From an uncultured SAR86 cluster bacterium (GTDB lineage Bacteria > Pseudomonadota > Gammaproteobacteria > Magnimaribacterales > AG-339-G14): a DNA stretch of 64,000 nucleotides. The position numbers were made by a program, and so were the translations under genes. This document shows positions 46,829 to 57,277 of this stretch, in pieces; the first letter of the stretch is position 1; every line of letters begins with the position of its first letter. Location: contig CACMKG010000002.1 in the NCBI GenBank assembly GCA_902614235.1, positions 62,001-126,000 on the forward strand, in the 5' to 3' direction. Below the pieces are notes generated by a model, which was given only the letters and a program-made list of their open reading frames with translations, made no database searches and was not told the DNA's origin.

Positions 46829-47224
46829 TTAAAAAGTAGAAACATCTTTTTGTCTCTTGTTATGTGCAATTCTCAAGATCACTGTAGTAAATAAAGAGAG
46901 CACAAAACTAATAATCATCGCAATTCTTATAGGAGAAGTAAAAAATGCTAAAAATTGAACAAAAGTAAAGGCTGCGAACATGACAAAAACAGGCCAAACT
47001 GAAGATGTAGGATTTTTGCCAGTGAAATATCTAAAAATAAAGTAAGCCCCTGTTAAGTACAAAGTTGGTCTCACAGTTTTAGTTCTTAAAGATTCTAACT
47101 GATCTGCATCCACACCTAAAAGAAGAAGGTTAGTATGATATTTGAGTTCTAAAACGCCATCTATTGATAGAAATATTAGAGTAAGAAATAACCCACCCAT
47201 TAAAAGCTTAATAAATCTATCCAT
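46829..47224 (-). CDS. Membrane protein of unknown function (paralogue 1)
   Basis: 131 aa; shares KNPTSxxWPV...Q F.A.FT...RxAHNxRxKxxSTF with the adjacent ORF. Confidence 0.7.
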   Translation of the reverse strand: MDRFIKLLMGGLFLTLIFLSIDGVLELKYHTNLLLLGVDADQLESLRTKTVRPTLYLTGAYFIFRYFTGKNPTSSVWPVFVMFAAFTFVQFLAFFTSPIRIAMIISFVLSLFTTVILRIAHNKRQKDVSTF

Positions 47225-47268
47225 CCAAAATCTCCCAACTCCTAAAACTAAAACGATCTTAACAGAAT

Positions 47269-47688
47269 CTAAAAAGTTGAGATTTCTTTTTTTCTTCTAT
47301 TATGGGCAGTCCTAAAAATAATAACTGCAAAAACAGTTATTACTAAATTTATGATCATAAAGAGATTTATTTTATCGAAAGTAAATAAAGCAATGAATTG
47401 AGTAAAACTAAAAGATATTGTTATTACATAGACTGGCCAAATTGTAGAAGTGGGATTTTTTCCAACGAAATATCTATAAATGAAATACAAAAGAGTCAAA
47501 TACAGTGTCGAATCAATAGTTCTTGATTTCCAATTTGAAAGCTCTTCTACTGTCAATCCTGAACCAGGAAAGTTTTGATAGTCAAAAAAAACTATTCTTA
47601 GCATTGCCATCCCAAGAAAAAAAATCGCCGCAGCGATCATAATTCCATCTACTAACTTAGTCATAATCAAATTTAGAAACTCTCTCAA
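47269..47688 (-). CDS. Membrane protein of unknown function (paralogue 2)
   Basis: 139 aa; tandem paralogue of 46829-47224. Confidence 0.7.
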   Translation of the reverse strand: MREFLNLIMTKLVDGIMIAAAIFFLGMAMLRIVFFDYQNFPGSGLTVEELSNWKSRTIDSTLYLTLLYFIYRYFVGKNPTSTIWPVYVITISFSFTQFIALFTFDKINLFMIINLVITVFAVIIFRTAHNRRKKEISTF

Positions 47689-47777
47689 ATTTATTTTAAA
47701 TAATTTTTAATGTGCTGTGGTTTTTTTTTATTTTGCCTATAAAATGATTTTTGAAATATTTATTTAAGGAGAAAAAA

Positions 47778-49025
47778 ATGGATCTTGAATTCGGCTCAGA
47801 ATATGATGAATTTACAAAGGATGTTCAAGACTTTTGTAAGGAATATAGTAATGCAATCATAAGTAATGCCAATGATAAAAAATTTGAAATGCATGACGCC
47901 TTATCCGGCAATTCAAATGAAAAAACTGGAAAAGTCGTAAATCGATCTGAGTGGCAAAGATTACTTATAGAAAAAGGTTATTTTGCAAGATCTATACCCA
48001 AAGAATATGGAGGCTATGGTGGAGAGCCTGACATAATAAAAAGTCGGATCATCGCAACTGAGTTTTCAAAAAATAAGGTGCCAAATGCAATGGGTGGTCA
48101 AGGTATAGATATGTTGGTACCTACTCTTCTAGAATGGGGTACTGAAGAACAAAAACAAAAATACATTAAATCTACTCTTCATGGCGAAACAATCTGGTGC
48201 CAAGGTTATTCTGAACCAAATGCAGGAAGTGACTTAGCAAATCTTCAAACAAAAGGAGAGTTGATTGACGGTAATTGGGTGATTAACGGCCAAAAAATAT
48301 GGACTAGTACTGCTCAATTTTCTCAAATGATGTTTTGTTTGATTCGAACCGAACCAGATGCTTCTAAACATGCAGGCATAAGCTTCATTTTAATACCCAT
48401 GGACACGCCTGGAATTGAAATAAGGCCTTTAGTCGATATGACTCTAAAAGCAGGATTCAATGAAGTTTTCTTCGATGACGTAACTGTTCCGGAGGAAAAT
48501 CTTGTCGCGAAAAGAGGAGAAGGATGGTCTGTAGCTAATTCTGTTTTAGGTCATGAAAGAGGCTCTCTTGCAAATCCGAATGCAACAATGAATAGACTTA
48601 ACACTCTTATTAATTTAATGAAAGAGGAGACAATAGACGGTAGAAGACTAATTGATGTTCCCTCTTACAGAGATAGATTGCTTCAAGTTCAAGGAAAAGT
48701 AATGGCTGTTCAAGCCCACTCCTTGCGTTTACTATCTTCAAAAATTAATCCAAATCAAAATGTGAAATTAGGCGGAATGATTCAAAAATTAGTTGGAACA
48801 GAACTTAGACATGAATTGGAAGGTTTAGCTATAGATATCATGGGCGAATTAGGAACTCTTTATGAAGATGATCCCAATGTTAGAGACGGAGGATCGTGGC
48901 AATTTACCTATATGTATTTCTTAGGATTGATAATTGGTGGAGGTACAAATCAAATTCAGAAAAATATTATTTCTGAGAGAGGATTGGGCATGCCAAGAGA
49001 ACCAAAAGTTACTGTAGAGGTTTAA
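47778..49025 (+). CDS. Acyl-CoA dehydrogenase
   Basis: ATG at 47778 with AAGGAG SD; WCQGYSEPNAGSDLANLQTKGE, NGQKIWTSTA. Confidence 0.93.
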   Translation: MDLEFGSEYDEFTKDVQDFCKEYSNAIISNANDKKFEMHDALSGNSNEKTGKVVNRSEWQRLLIEKGYFARSIPKEYGGYGGEPDIIKSRIIATEFSKNKVPNAMGGQGIDMLVPTLLEWGTEEQKQKYIKSTLHGETIWCQGYSEPNAGSDLANLQTKGELIDGNWVINGQKIWTSTAQFSQMMFCLIRTEPDASKHAGISFILIPMDTPGIEIRPLVDMTLKAGFNEVFFDDVTVPEENLVAKRGEGWSVANSVLGHERGSLANPNATMNRLNTLINLMKEETIDGRRLIDVPSYRDRLLQVQGKVMAVQAHSLRLLSSKINPNQNVKLGGMIQKLVGTELRHELEGLAIDIMGELGTLYEDDPNVRDGGSWQFTYMYFLGLIIGGGTNQIQKNIISERGLGMPREPKVTVEV

Positions 49026-49026
49026 C

Positions 49027-50124
49027 GTGTACTTCGGTTTATCAGAGGAACAAGAGTTTTTTCAAGATAATGTTAAAAAATTTCTTGCAGATAATGCCTC
49101 TATTGATGAGATAAGAAAAATAGCAAGTGGTGAAGGACAAGATCTTCAATCTGAAATTTTTCAAGGTATTATCAACTTAGGTATTAACTCCCTGCTTGTT
49201 CCAGAGAAATATGGAGGACTGGGTGTGGGTTTGCTTCATGCTGTTGCAATATCCCAAGCTCTGGGCAATGGAGTTGGTCCCATTCCTTTTTCAGGCTCAT
49301 ACGTAATGGCTCCTTTGGCAATTAATTTGGGAGGTAGCGAGAAACAAAAAGAAGAGCTTCTTCCAAAGATTGTATCTAACGAAACGAGATTTGGTATTGG
49401 TTTGAGTGAATTCGTTGGAGCTAGAGAAGATGCTGGATTAGAAATAAAAAATAACAAAGCTTCAGGAAGAGCATTGTTTGTAATGGACGCAGAAAATTCA
49501 GACAAAATAATTTTGGCTACTAAAGCTGGAGTTTTATTTTTTATAGATTCAAAAGACAAAAATTTAACTGCTAGCGGATTGACTACTGTAGATAAAACTA
49601 GAACATTTCAAGAATTAATTTTAGACAAGGTTGACTGTGAGATTCTAGAAGAATCTGCAAAGGATATTGAAATAGTTAAAAAGGTTATCGATGCTGGCAG
49701 AATTATTTTAGCTGCCGATACTTTAGGTGCATCGGAATCTATGATTGAGAAAGCTGTCGCTTATTCGAAAGAGAGAAAACAATTCAATAGGACTATCGGA
49801 TCGTTTCAAGCAGTAAAACATATGTGTGCGGAGATGGCAGCTGATCTTGAGCCTTGTTACTCTCTAGTTTGGCAAGCGGCTCATTCTTTTGATGTTGACT
49901 CTCCAATTGAATCAAGATTACTAGCTTGTCAGGCCAAATCTCATTTATCTGAAATTGGCAAATCTGTTTCAAAAAAAGCAACGGAAGTCCATGGTGGAAT
50001 GGGTTTTACCGATTTACTAGGGCTACATTATTGGTTCAAAAGAATTGGTCTGAATAGACAAATCTTAGGAGCGCCAGAGATAGTTCGAGAAGAAGCTGCT
50101 GAAATCCAAGGCTTCAACCAATAA
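49027..50124 (+). CDS. Acyl-CoA dehydrogenase
   Basis: 365 aa; YSKERKQFNRTIGSFQAVKHMCAEMAADLE, EVHGGMGFTDLLGLHYWFKR. Confidence 0.93.
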   Translation: MYFGLSEEQEFFQDNVKKFLADNASIDEIRKIASGEGQDLQSEIFQGIINLGINSLLVPEKYGGLGVGLLHAVAISQALGNGVGPIPFSGSYVMAPLAINLGGSEKQKEELLPKIVSNETRFGIGLSEFVGAREDAGLEIKNNKASGRALFVMDAENSDKIILATKAGVLFFIDSKDKNLTASGLTTVDKTRTFQELILDKVDCEILEESAKDIEIVKKVIDAGRIILAADTLGASESMIEKAVAYSKERKQFNRTIGSFQAVKHMCAEMAADLEPCYSLVWQAAHSFDVDSPIESRLLACQAKSHLSEIGKSVSKKATEVHGGMGFTDLLGLHYWFKRIGLNRQILGAPEIVREEAAEIQGFNQ

Positions 50125-50125
50125 T

Positions 50126-51124
50126 CTAAAGAGAATAAAAATTTTCAGCTGATTTTAAGAAAAGATATTCTTTATCTTCTTCTGTGTAGTCTTTTGATAT
50201 TTTTTTGAAAGCATTCCAAATAACATGGTAAGAAACTGATTGTTTATCAACTGGAAAATTACCTTCAAACATACACCTTTCAGGCCCAAAGCTTTTAATG
50301 GAATAATCATAATAATTTTTTTGTGCTTCTACTATTTGATCTGACGAAGGCGGCATGGATTGCTTGTGAAAATTGTACCCATTGATTGGCATAGCTAGAC
50401 CGCCTAATTTGGCATAAACATTTTTATTTTTCACTAACTCATCTATATCTTTTTTCCATTGTTCAAAAATTTCATTTCGCATATCTTTGTAGGGACCAAT
50501 TCCAATAGGGCCACTGAAATGATTCAAAACGATTTTTAAATTTGGATGTTCTCTAGCTAAAAGAGATACTTGATTTATCTGATGATGATACTGCCAGGCT
50601 TCAAAAGTAAGATTTTTATTTTCTAATTCGTTTAGACCTTCTGAAAATTCATCAGAAAGATAAAGATTTTTTTGTGGATTATGATGAGAATTTCCAATCT
50701 CATCATGATGATCCCATCCGCCTGCATGCCTTATACCTTTAAATAGTCCATGCCCTTCTTCTAGGTGCCTACCCAGGACATCGGATACATTATTTGCAAG
50801 CAAGTCCACATGTCCAACAATTCCTGAAATTTGAGCTTTATCAGGTTGGTTTTTTGCTTCCAATGCAATATCTCTGACAAAAATAGTTTCGCCAACCGGT
50901 TGAAAACTCTCATCAGTGTCAGATAAATACTCCTGTGAGCATTCTATAAAAACTGTTTTTTTAATATTGTGACCATCATCTGTATCTTTCCACAGGTCAT
51001 CCAATAAATAAGGAAGTTCTCCAGGCCAAAGATGATGGTGAGGATCTATAATTGGCCTTTCAGGATCGAGAATATCTTCTTTAACCTGCTTAAGCCAAAT
51101 TAAATGATCTTCAAGAGCACTCAC
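50126..51124 (-). CDS. Amidohydrolase family protein
   Basis: 332 aa; PIIDPHHHLWP, KIVLNHFSGPIG, CMFEGNFPVD. Confidence 0.87.
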   Translation of the reverse strand: MSALEDHLIWLKQVKEDILDPERPIIDPHHHLWPGELPYLLDDLWKDTDDGHNIKKTVFIECSQEYLSDTDESFQPVGETIFVRDIALEAKNQPDKAQISGIVGHVDLLANNVSDVLGRHLEEGHGLFKGIRHAGGWDHHDEIGNSHHNPQKNLYLSDEFSEGLNELENKNLTFEAWQYHHQINQVSLLAREHPNLKIVLNHFSGPIGIGPYKDMRNEIFEQWKKDIDELVKNKNVYAKLGGLAMPINGYNFHKQSMPPSSDQIVEAQKNYYDYSIKSFGPERCMFEGNFPVDKQSVSYHVIWNAFKKISKDYTEEDKEYLFLKSAENFYSL

Positions 51125-51125
51125 A

Positions 51126-53288
51126 TCAAGACTTATATTCTAATCTTTTAGAATGCAAGATTGGTTCAGTATATCCGCTTGGTTGGTTTCTGCCCTCTAA
51201 AACTAATGCACAGGCTGCTTTAAAAGCGTATCCGGAATAGTCAGGTGACATATTTTCATATTTTGGATCACCTTTATTTTGATCATCAACTACTTGTGCC
51301 ATCTTTTTCATCGTTTCAATTACTTGATCTTCATTTGTCAAACCATGATGCAACCAATTAGCAATGTGCTGACTAGATATTCTACAAGTTGCTCTATCTT
51401 CCATTAACCCGACATTGTTAATATCTGGAACTTTTGAACAACCTACGCCCTGATCAACCCAACGAACAACATATCCTAATATGCCTTGGGCATTGTTATC
51501 TAACTCAGCCTGAATTTCTTCTGCAGATAATTCTTCTGGATTTTTTAGTAGAGGGATTTCAAGAATATCTTCCAAACTCGCCTTTGACCTCTTTATCAAA
51601 TCTTCTTGAACAGATGGTACATTCAGCTGATGATAATGCAGAGCATGCAAAGTTGCTGCAGTGGGAGATGGCACCCAAGCACAGTCTGCTCCAGCTTCCG
51701 GATGCATTGTTTTTGTTTCATACATATTCAACATTTCATCGGGCATCGGCCACATTCCTTTTCCGATTTGAGCTTTTCCTTTAAAACCAGTTTCTAATCC
51801 AGTATCAACATTCCAATCTTCATAAGCAGCTATCCATGGTTGTTGTTTCATTTCAGATTTCTTAATAAATGGTCCAGCCTCCATGCTTGTATGAATTTCA
51901 TCGCCAGTTCTATCCAAAAAGCCAGTATTTATAAATATCACTCTGTCTTTCGCAACCTTGATGCATTCTTTCAAGTTAACCGTCGTTCTTCTTTCTTCAT
52001 CCATAATGCCTACTTTTACTGTTAGAGGATCTAAACCTACAGCTTTTTCTACTGCCGCAAATAAATCACAAGTAAATTTAACCTCTTCGGGGCCATGCAT
52101 CTTAGGTTTTACTATGTAAATACTTTTAGCTCTACTATTTGAAAATTCGCCCGAGGAAAGCAGATCATGTTTTGCAATTGTAATAGTGAACATTGCATCC
52201 ATAATACCTTCGAAAACTTCTTGATTATCGCCGTCCAAAATCCCCGGATTTGTCATTAAATGTCCAACATTCCTGACTAACATTGTGCTTCTGCCCGGAA
52301 GAAAAAAGCTTTTTCCACTTGAATCGAGATACTCCCTATCCTTGTTTAAAGTACGCGTCAAACTTTCTCCATTTTTTTCGAAAGTTTCCGATAAATCTCC
52401 TTTCATTAATCCCAACCAATTTCCATAAACCTCTGCTTTATCAGTGCCATCTACTGCAGCAACTGAGTCTTCACAATCCTGAATTGTTGTAATCGCACTT
52501 TCAACTAGTACATCTTTAATTCCTGCTGGATCATCACTTCCAATGGAATCATTCCTATCAATTTGAATTTCTAAATGCAAAAGATTATTTTTTAATAAAA
52601 TCCCTGTTGGGTTTTCCTCAGAACCAACATAACCAATAAATTTTGAATCGTCTTCAATAGTTGTTTGGGTTTGATCAGATAGCGTAATTTGGAGATTACC
52701 TTCCTTTATCTGAAATGCAGTAATGTCCTTATAGGAACCGTTACTTAAAGGAAGATTTTCATCAAGAAATTTTTTTGAAAACTCAATAACCTTGGCTCCT
52801 CTTTTTGGATTATAAGCTCCAGCTTTTTCAGCTCCTTCTTCTTCAGAAATTACATCAGTTCCGTAAAGTGCATCGTATAAACTTCCCCATCTTGCATTTG
52901 CTGCATTTAAAGCAAATCTAGCGTTCATAACTGGAACAACAAGTTGAGGACCAGCTATGGAAGCTATTTCAGGATCAACGTTTTTTGTTTCTATTGAAAA
53001 ATCATCTGCTTCTTCAAGCAAATATCCAATTTCTTTCAAGAAATTTTTATATTCAGCTTTATCTATTGGTTTGTTATTGGCTAAATGCCACTCATCAATT
53101 TTTTTTTGAAGATCTTCTCTTTTTTCAAGTAATGCTTTATTTCTTGGAGTAAATTCCTCTACTACTTTTTCCAAACTATCCCAAAAACTATCAGGATTTA
53201 CATCTATACCTATGCAAACTTTTTTTGTGATTAAATCGTCTAATTCTTTAGAAACTTTTAGAGAGCCATGATTTATATATTCAGTCAT
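51126..53288 (-). CDS. glcB: Malate synthase G
   Basis: 720 aa; [41 protein letters not shown]-like, [17 protein letters not shown]. Confidence 0.95.
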   Translation of the reverse strand: MTEYINHGSLKVSKELDDLITKKVCIGIDVNPDSFWDSLEKVVEEFTPRNKALLEKREDLQKKIDEWHLANNKPIDKAEYKNFLKEIGYLLEEADDFSIETKNVDPEIASIAGPQLVVPVMNARFALNAANARWGSLYDALYGTDVISEEEGAEKAGAYNPKRGAKVIEFSKKFLDENLPLSNGSYKDITAFQIKEGNLQITLSDQTQTTIEDDSKFIGYVGSEENPTGILLKNNLLHLEIQIDRNDSIGSDDPAGIKDVLVESAITTIQDCEDSVAAVDGTDKAEVYGNWLGLMKGDLSETFEKNGESLTRTLNKDREYLDSSGKSFFLPGRSTMLVRNVGHLMTNPGILDGDNQEVFEGIMDAMFTITIAKHDLLSSGEFSNSRAKSIYIVKPKMHGPEEVKFTCDLFAAVEKAVGLDPLTVKVGIMDEERRTTVNLKECIKVAKDRVIFINTGFLDRTGDEIHTSMEAGPFIKKSEMKQQPWIAAYEDWNVDTGLETGFKGKAQIGKGMWPMPDEMLNMYETKTMHPEAGADCAWVPSPTAATLHALHYHQLNVPSVQEDLIKRSKASLEDILEIPLLKNPEELSAEEIQAELDNNAQGILGYVVRWVDQGVGCSKVPDINNVGLMEDRATCRISSQHIANWLHHGLTNEDQVIETMKKMAQVVDDQNKGDPKYENMSPDYSGYAFKAACALVLEGRNQPSGYTEPILHSKRLEYKS

Positions 53289-53354
53289 AATATTTTTATA
53301 TTGATTAAAGGATAGATAATTCTAGCAGATGTTTTCAGCTTATAATTACGTAAT

Positions 53355-54479
53355 ATGAATTTAGAAAAACTTACTAAACAGCTTATTGAAATCGAATCTA
53401 TATCGCCAAATGATGCGGGTTGTTTTGATATTTTAGAGTCTGTGCTGTGTGGAATGAATTTTTCTTGCGAAAGAATTAACTATAAAAGTGTTGAAAATCT
53501 TTATGCAGTATTAGGTTCTGAAGGACCTACGTTTTGTTTTTTAGGTCACACAGATGTTGTTCCTACCGGACCATTAGACAAATGGACTTATCCTCCGTTT
53601 GGTGGAGAAATTCATAATGACCACATGTATGGAAGAGGAGCTGCAGATATGAAAGGTAATATTTGTGCTTTTATAGAAGCCTTAGAAACTTTTTTAAGTA
53701 CAGAAAAGTTAAACTTTAGAATAGCTGTTCTTCTAACAAGTAATGAAGAAGGAATACCAGAAGATGGCTTTATCGATGAGTTATTAGAAAAACTCAAAGC
53801 CAGAGGAGAAACTATAGATTATTGTTTAGTAGGAGAGCCCTCATCTTCATCTACAGTAGCTGACACTATAAGAATTGGCAGAAGAGGTTCATTAAGTGGT
53901 AAGTTAAAAATAATTGGCAAACAAGGGCATATCGCTTATCCAGAAAAATTCGTCAATCCTATTTTTTTAATTTCGGATCTAATAAAGATTTTAAAAGAAA
54001 AAAAATGGGATGAGGGAAACGAACATTTTCAGCCAACGTCTTTTCAGATATCAAATATAAATTCTGGAACTGGTGCAGGGAATATAGTGCCTGGCGAGTT
54101 GATTATGGATTTTAATTTTAGATTTTGTTCCGAATCTACAAGCGACGATCTGATTACTAGCTTTGAAGAAATACTTAATTCTTTAGACCTAAAATACGAA
54201 TTGGATTGGTCATTAAGCGGAAACCCATATTTGACAACAAAAGATTTCTTTATTAACAAGGTTATTTCTGCAATTAAAGAAACCACCGGCAGAGAACCTA
54301 TCATTAATAACGGTGGTGGAACTTCTGACGGAAGATTTATGATTGCCATGGATGCAGAGATAGTTGAGCTCGGTCCCTTGAATGAGTCCATCCATAAAAT
54401 CGATGAAAACGTATCTTTGAACGATTTAAAAACGCTTAAAGATATTTATGTAAACTTATTGAAAAATCTATCTACTTAA
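53355..54479 (+). CDS. dapE: Succinyl-diaminopimelate desuccinylase
   Basis: 374 aa; CFLGHTDVVPTGPLDKWTYPPFGGEIHNDHMYGRGAADMKG; NNGGGTSDGRF. Confidence 0.94.
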   Translation: MNLEKLTKQLIEIESISPNDAGCFDILESVLCGMNFSCERINYKSVENLYAVLGSEGPTFCFLGHTDVVPTGPLDKWTYPPFGGEIHNDHMYGRGAADMKGNICAFIEALETFLSTEKLNFRIAVLLTSNEEGIPEDGFIDELLEKLKARGETIDYCLVGEPSSSSTVADTIRIGRRGSLSGKLKIIGKQGHIAYPEKFVNPIFLISDLIKILKEKKWDEGNEHFQPTSFQISNINSGTGAGNIVPGELIMDFNFRFCSESTSDDLITSFEEILNSLDLKYELDWSLSGNPYLTTKDFFINKVISAIKETTGREPIINNGGGTSDGRFMIAMDAEIVELGPLNESIHKIDENVSLNDLKTLKDIYVNLLKNLST

Positions 54480-55278
54480 GATTTCTAAAATTAGGTTTGC
54501 GCTTTTCTAAAAATGCCATTATTCCTTCTTTAAAAGGAGGAGCATCACACAAAACTCTCTGAGTTTTAGTTTCATATTCAAGCTGATCCTCTAAAGTAGA
54601 AATCAAAGCATTGTCATGAGAATGAACTATCGCTTTCAAGCCTTCAATAGCTCCATCTGCCATTTTTGATGCAATTTTCATGGCTTCATCCATCAAATCT
54701 TCATCAGAAAATGTTTTCCATAAAAGTCCCCATTCCTCAGCTTTTTCAGCTGATAAATCTTCGCCTAACATTGCCAGACCATTTGCCCTTGCTCTGGATA
54801 AAAGATTAGGGACAAACCAAGATGCTCCTACATCGGAAATTATGCCTAACTGATTTCCAAAAACTAATTTGAATTTAGCTGATTTTGAAGCAATTATTAT
54901 ATCGCCACTCAAAGCAAGTCCAGCTCCGCCGCCAGCTGCCACACCATTGATAGCATTCACAACAGGCTTAGGACAATTAACAATTTTTTTTATCATTGGA
55001 TTCATTCCAATAATCATGCTGTTGGCTGCTGATTCTCCAGCGGTCCATTTAGGTTCATTCGGCCAACCGCCGCCAGTTAAATCCGCACCAGAGCAAAAAC
55101 CTCTTCCTTCGCCAGTAAGAATGACTGATCTAATTTCATCATTTGAGCTTGCTTCATCAAAAGCAGCTATGACTCCCATGACAAGTTCATAATTGAGACT
55201 ATTTAAACTCTCAGGCCTATTCAAAGTGACAGTTAAAACTCCATCTTCACTAATTTCTCTTTTTACAACATCTCCCAT
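54472..55278 (-). CDS. Enoyl-CoA hydratase/isomerase
   Basis: 268 aa; GEGRGFCSGADLTGG, AINGVAAGGGAGLALSGDIIIAS. Confidence 0.9.
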   Translation of the reverse strand: MGDVVKREISEDGVLTVTLNRPESLNSLNYELVMGVIAAFDEASSNDEIRSVILTGEGRGFCSGADLTGGGWPNEPKWTAGESAANSMIIGMNPMIKKIVNCPKPVVNAINGVAAGGGAGLALSGDIIIASKSAKFKLVFGNQLGIISDVGASWFVPNLLSRARANGLAMLGEDLSAEKAEEWGLLWKTFSDEDLMDEAMKIASKMADGAIEGLKAIVHSHDNALISTLEDQLEYETKTQRVLCDAPPFKEGIMAFLEKRKPNFRNLK

Positions 55279-55280
55279 TT

Positions 55281-56507
55281 TTAAACCTCTAATTTTACTT
55301 TATCAAATCCGTTAGAAATTTTATCAAATTCTTTATCTGCAAACCTCTTAAAAACCTTAAATTTAAAAATAATTTTTATTATTGGTAATATTAAGTCTAC
55401 TAAATATTTATTTACAAAAATGAATTTTGGAGGTCTTGATTGAATTTCTTGGACTTGCCTTACCTCATTCAGTCTCTCTTTTTCTATTTTTTCAAAAGCA
55501 AAATCTAAATCCGTTTTATCAGCATCTGTTTTTAATAAAGGCACTAGATGATTTGCACAAACAATAGCATCTCTAAGAGCAATATTTAATCCTTGCCCTC
55601 CAACCGCATTCATAGTGTGTGCTGCATCTCCCAATAACAACGCGCCACTTTTATTCCATTTTTTTACACGATCCAAAGTCATTTTTAAAACAAAAGGATC
55701 TGAAATTTCATTTTTATCCAAACAATCTTTGAGATGATCGGAAAAATCTTTTGGAGAATTTTCTCTTATAAATTCAATCCATTTCTCTTTGCCCTGTCGC
55801 TTTAATTCACCATATGATCCCGAAGGTATTACCCAACCGACTTGCATCTTCTGATCATAGACAGGCACACAAACAAGCATAGACATTGGAAATAAACTAA
55901 AAAAAGCCTGGGAACCTGGAATAAAATTTTCGGGATAAGGAACTTTAAACCATAAAACATCCGCAGGCTGGTGGAATTTCTCAACTGAAAAAGCAAGCTT
56001 TCTTCTAACCATTGAATTTCTCCCATCAAATCCGATGACAACTTTCCCGCTCAGAAAAATATCTTCGTCTAAATTGCTTATTTTTACTCCGCTAACTCTA
56101 TCGTTTTCATAAACTAAGTCTTCTGCTCTGTATCCTCTAAAGAATTTAAAATTTTTAAAATTAGATGACTTTTCTACAATTTTTTCTAACAACTGGGGTT
56201 GAGAGGCCCACCTGAATTGACCTTTTTTAATAAATTCAATATCTGGATTTCCTATCAAAGCTCCTTTGTAAAAAATATTTAATTTATCAACCTTCCTATA
56301 TTTAATATTTTCATTATCTAAATCAATTCCTATTTGATTCAGAACTTCTTTCCCACTGGGCATTAAGGCTTCACCTCTAAATTCTTTAGAAAAGTCTTTC
56401 TGTCTTTCGATTAAAGCAACTTTAATACCTCTAGAGGCAAAAATATTTGCAAGGGTAGCGCCACCCGGACCGCCGCCAACAATGACTGCATCGAAATTAT
56501 TCATCAA
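55281..56507 (-). CDS. FAD-dependent monooxygenase (UbiH/PHBH-like)
   Basis: 408 aa; AVIVGGGPGGATLANIFASRG, GALLLGDAAHTMNAVGGQGLNIALRDA. Confidence 0.88.
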   Translation of the reverse strand: MMNNFDAVIVGGGPGGATLANIFASRGIKVALIERQKDFSKEFRGEALMPSGKEVLNQIGIDLDNENIKYRKVDKLNIFYKGALIGNPDIEFIKKGQFRWASQPQLLEKIVEKSSNFKNFKFFRGYRAEDLVYENDRVSGVKISNLDEDIFLSGKVVIGFDGRNSMVRRKLAFSVEKFHQPADVLWFKVPYPENFIPGSQAFFSLFPMSMLVCVPVYDQKMQVGWVIPSGSYGELKRQGKEKWIEFIRENSPKDFSDHLKDCLDKNEISDPFVLKMTLDRVKKWNKSGALLLGDAAHTMNAVGGQGLNIALRDAIVCANHLVPLLKTDADKTDLDFAFEKIEKERLNEVRQVQEIQSRPPKFIFVNKYLVDLILPIIKIIFKFKVFKRFADKEFDKISNGFDKVKLEV

Positions 56508-56588
56508 TAAACATTAACATTAGTGAACAAGAAGTTCCTAAATAAATGATATTACTAAAAGTAATATATAACTAATAATTAGATACCT

Positions 56589-57275
56589 TTGATTAACATC
56601 AAAAAAAAAGTTATATATAGTCTGCATATGTTAAGTCGAGATGAACTTCCAAAAAACTTAGAACTAAATTCTAGTAATAGAACTCACGTTCATTTACACC
56701 CTGAATGCTTTTCAGATAGTGTTGCTCTTTTCATCACAAGATCTCTTAGATTTTTTGCCGACACTTTTTTTAAAAAAAGATATGGTCATAGAGCTGTTGT
56801 TTTAGAAACCGTGGCTGCTGTGCCTGGTATGGTAGGTGGAATGCTTGCTCATTTTAAATCTCTTAGAAAGATGATAGACGATGGTGACTTCATCAAAGAG
56901 CTTCTAGAAGAAGCAGATAATGAAAGAATGCATTTAATGACTTTTATAGCGATTGCTAAGCCCTCAACTTTTGAAAGATTTATCATAATGGCTGGCCAAT
57001 TCATATTCGGGGCCTTTTACACTATTTTATATATTTTCTTCAAAAGAACGGCCCACAGAATGGTGGGATACTTTGAAGAAGAAGCAGTTTTCTCTTACAC
57101 AGAATATTTATACGAAATAGACTCTGGGAAAATTCCCAATACTCCCGCACCAGAAATAGCTATTAATTATTGGGGCTTGGATAAAAATGCAACTTTAAGA
57201 GAAGTAATAGAAGTTATTCGTGACGATGAGGCTGGACACAGAGATAGAAACCACGCTATCGCTGACTCTATTTAA
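56589..57275 (+). CDS. Alternative oxidase (AOX)
   Basis: Di-iron motifs LETVAAVPGM, EEADNERMHL, FEEEAVFSYTEY, RDDEAGHRDRNH. Confidence 0.92.
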   Translation: MINIKKKVIYSLHMLSRDELPKNLELNSSNRTHVHLHPECFSDSVALFITRSLRFFADTFFKKRYGHRAVVLETVAAVPGMVGGMLAHFKSLRKMIDDGDFIKELLEEADNERMHLMTFIAIAKPSTFERFIIMAGQFIFGAFYTILYIFFKRTAHRMVGYFEEEAVFSYTEYLYEIDSGKIPNTPAPEIAINYWGLDKNATLREVIEVIRDDEAGHRDRNHAIADSI

Positions 57276-57277
57276 AC

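Noticed and set aside
47778-50124. Acyl-CoA dehydrogenase pair as a novel heteromeric (FadE-type steroid) system
   Set aside because: Adjacent ACAD pairs are known; no steroid or cholesterol catabolism genes in the flanks.
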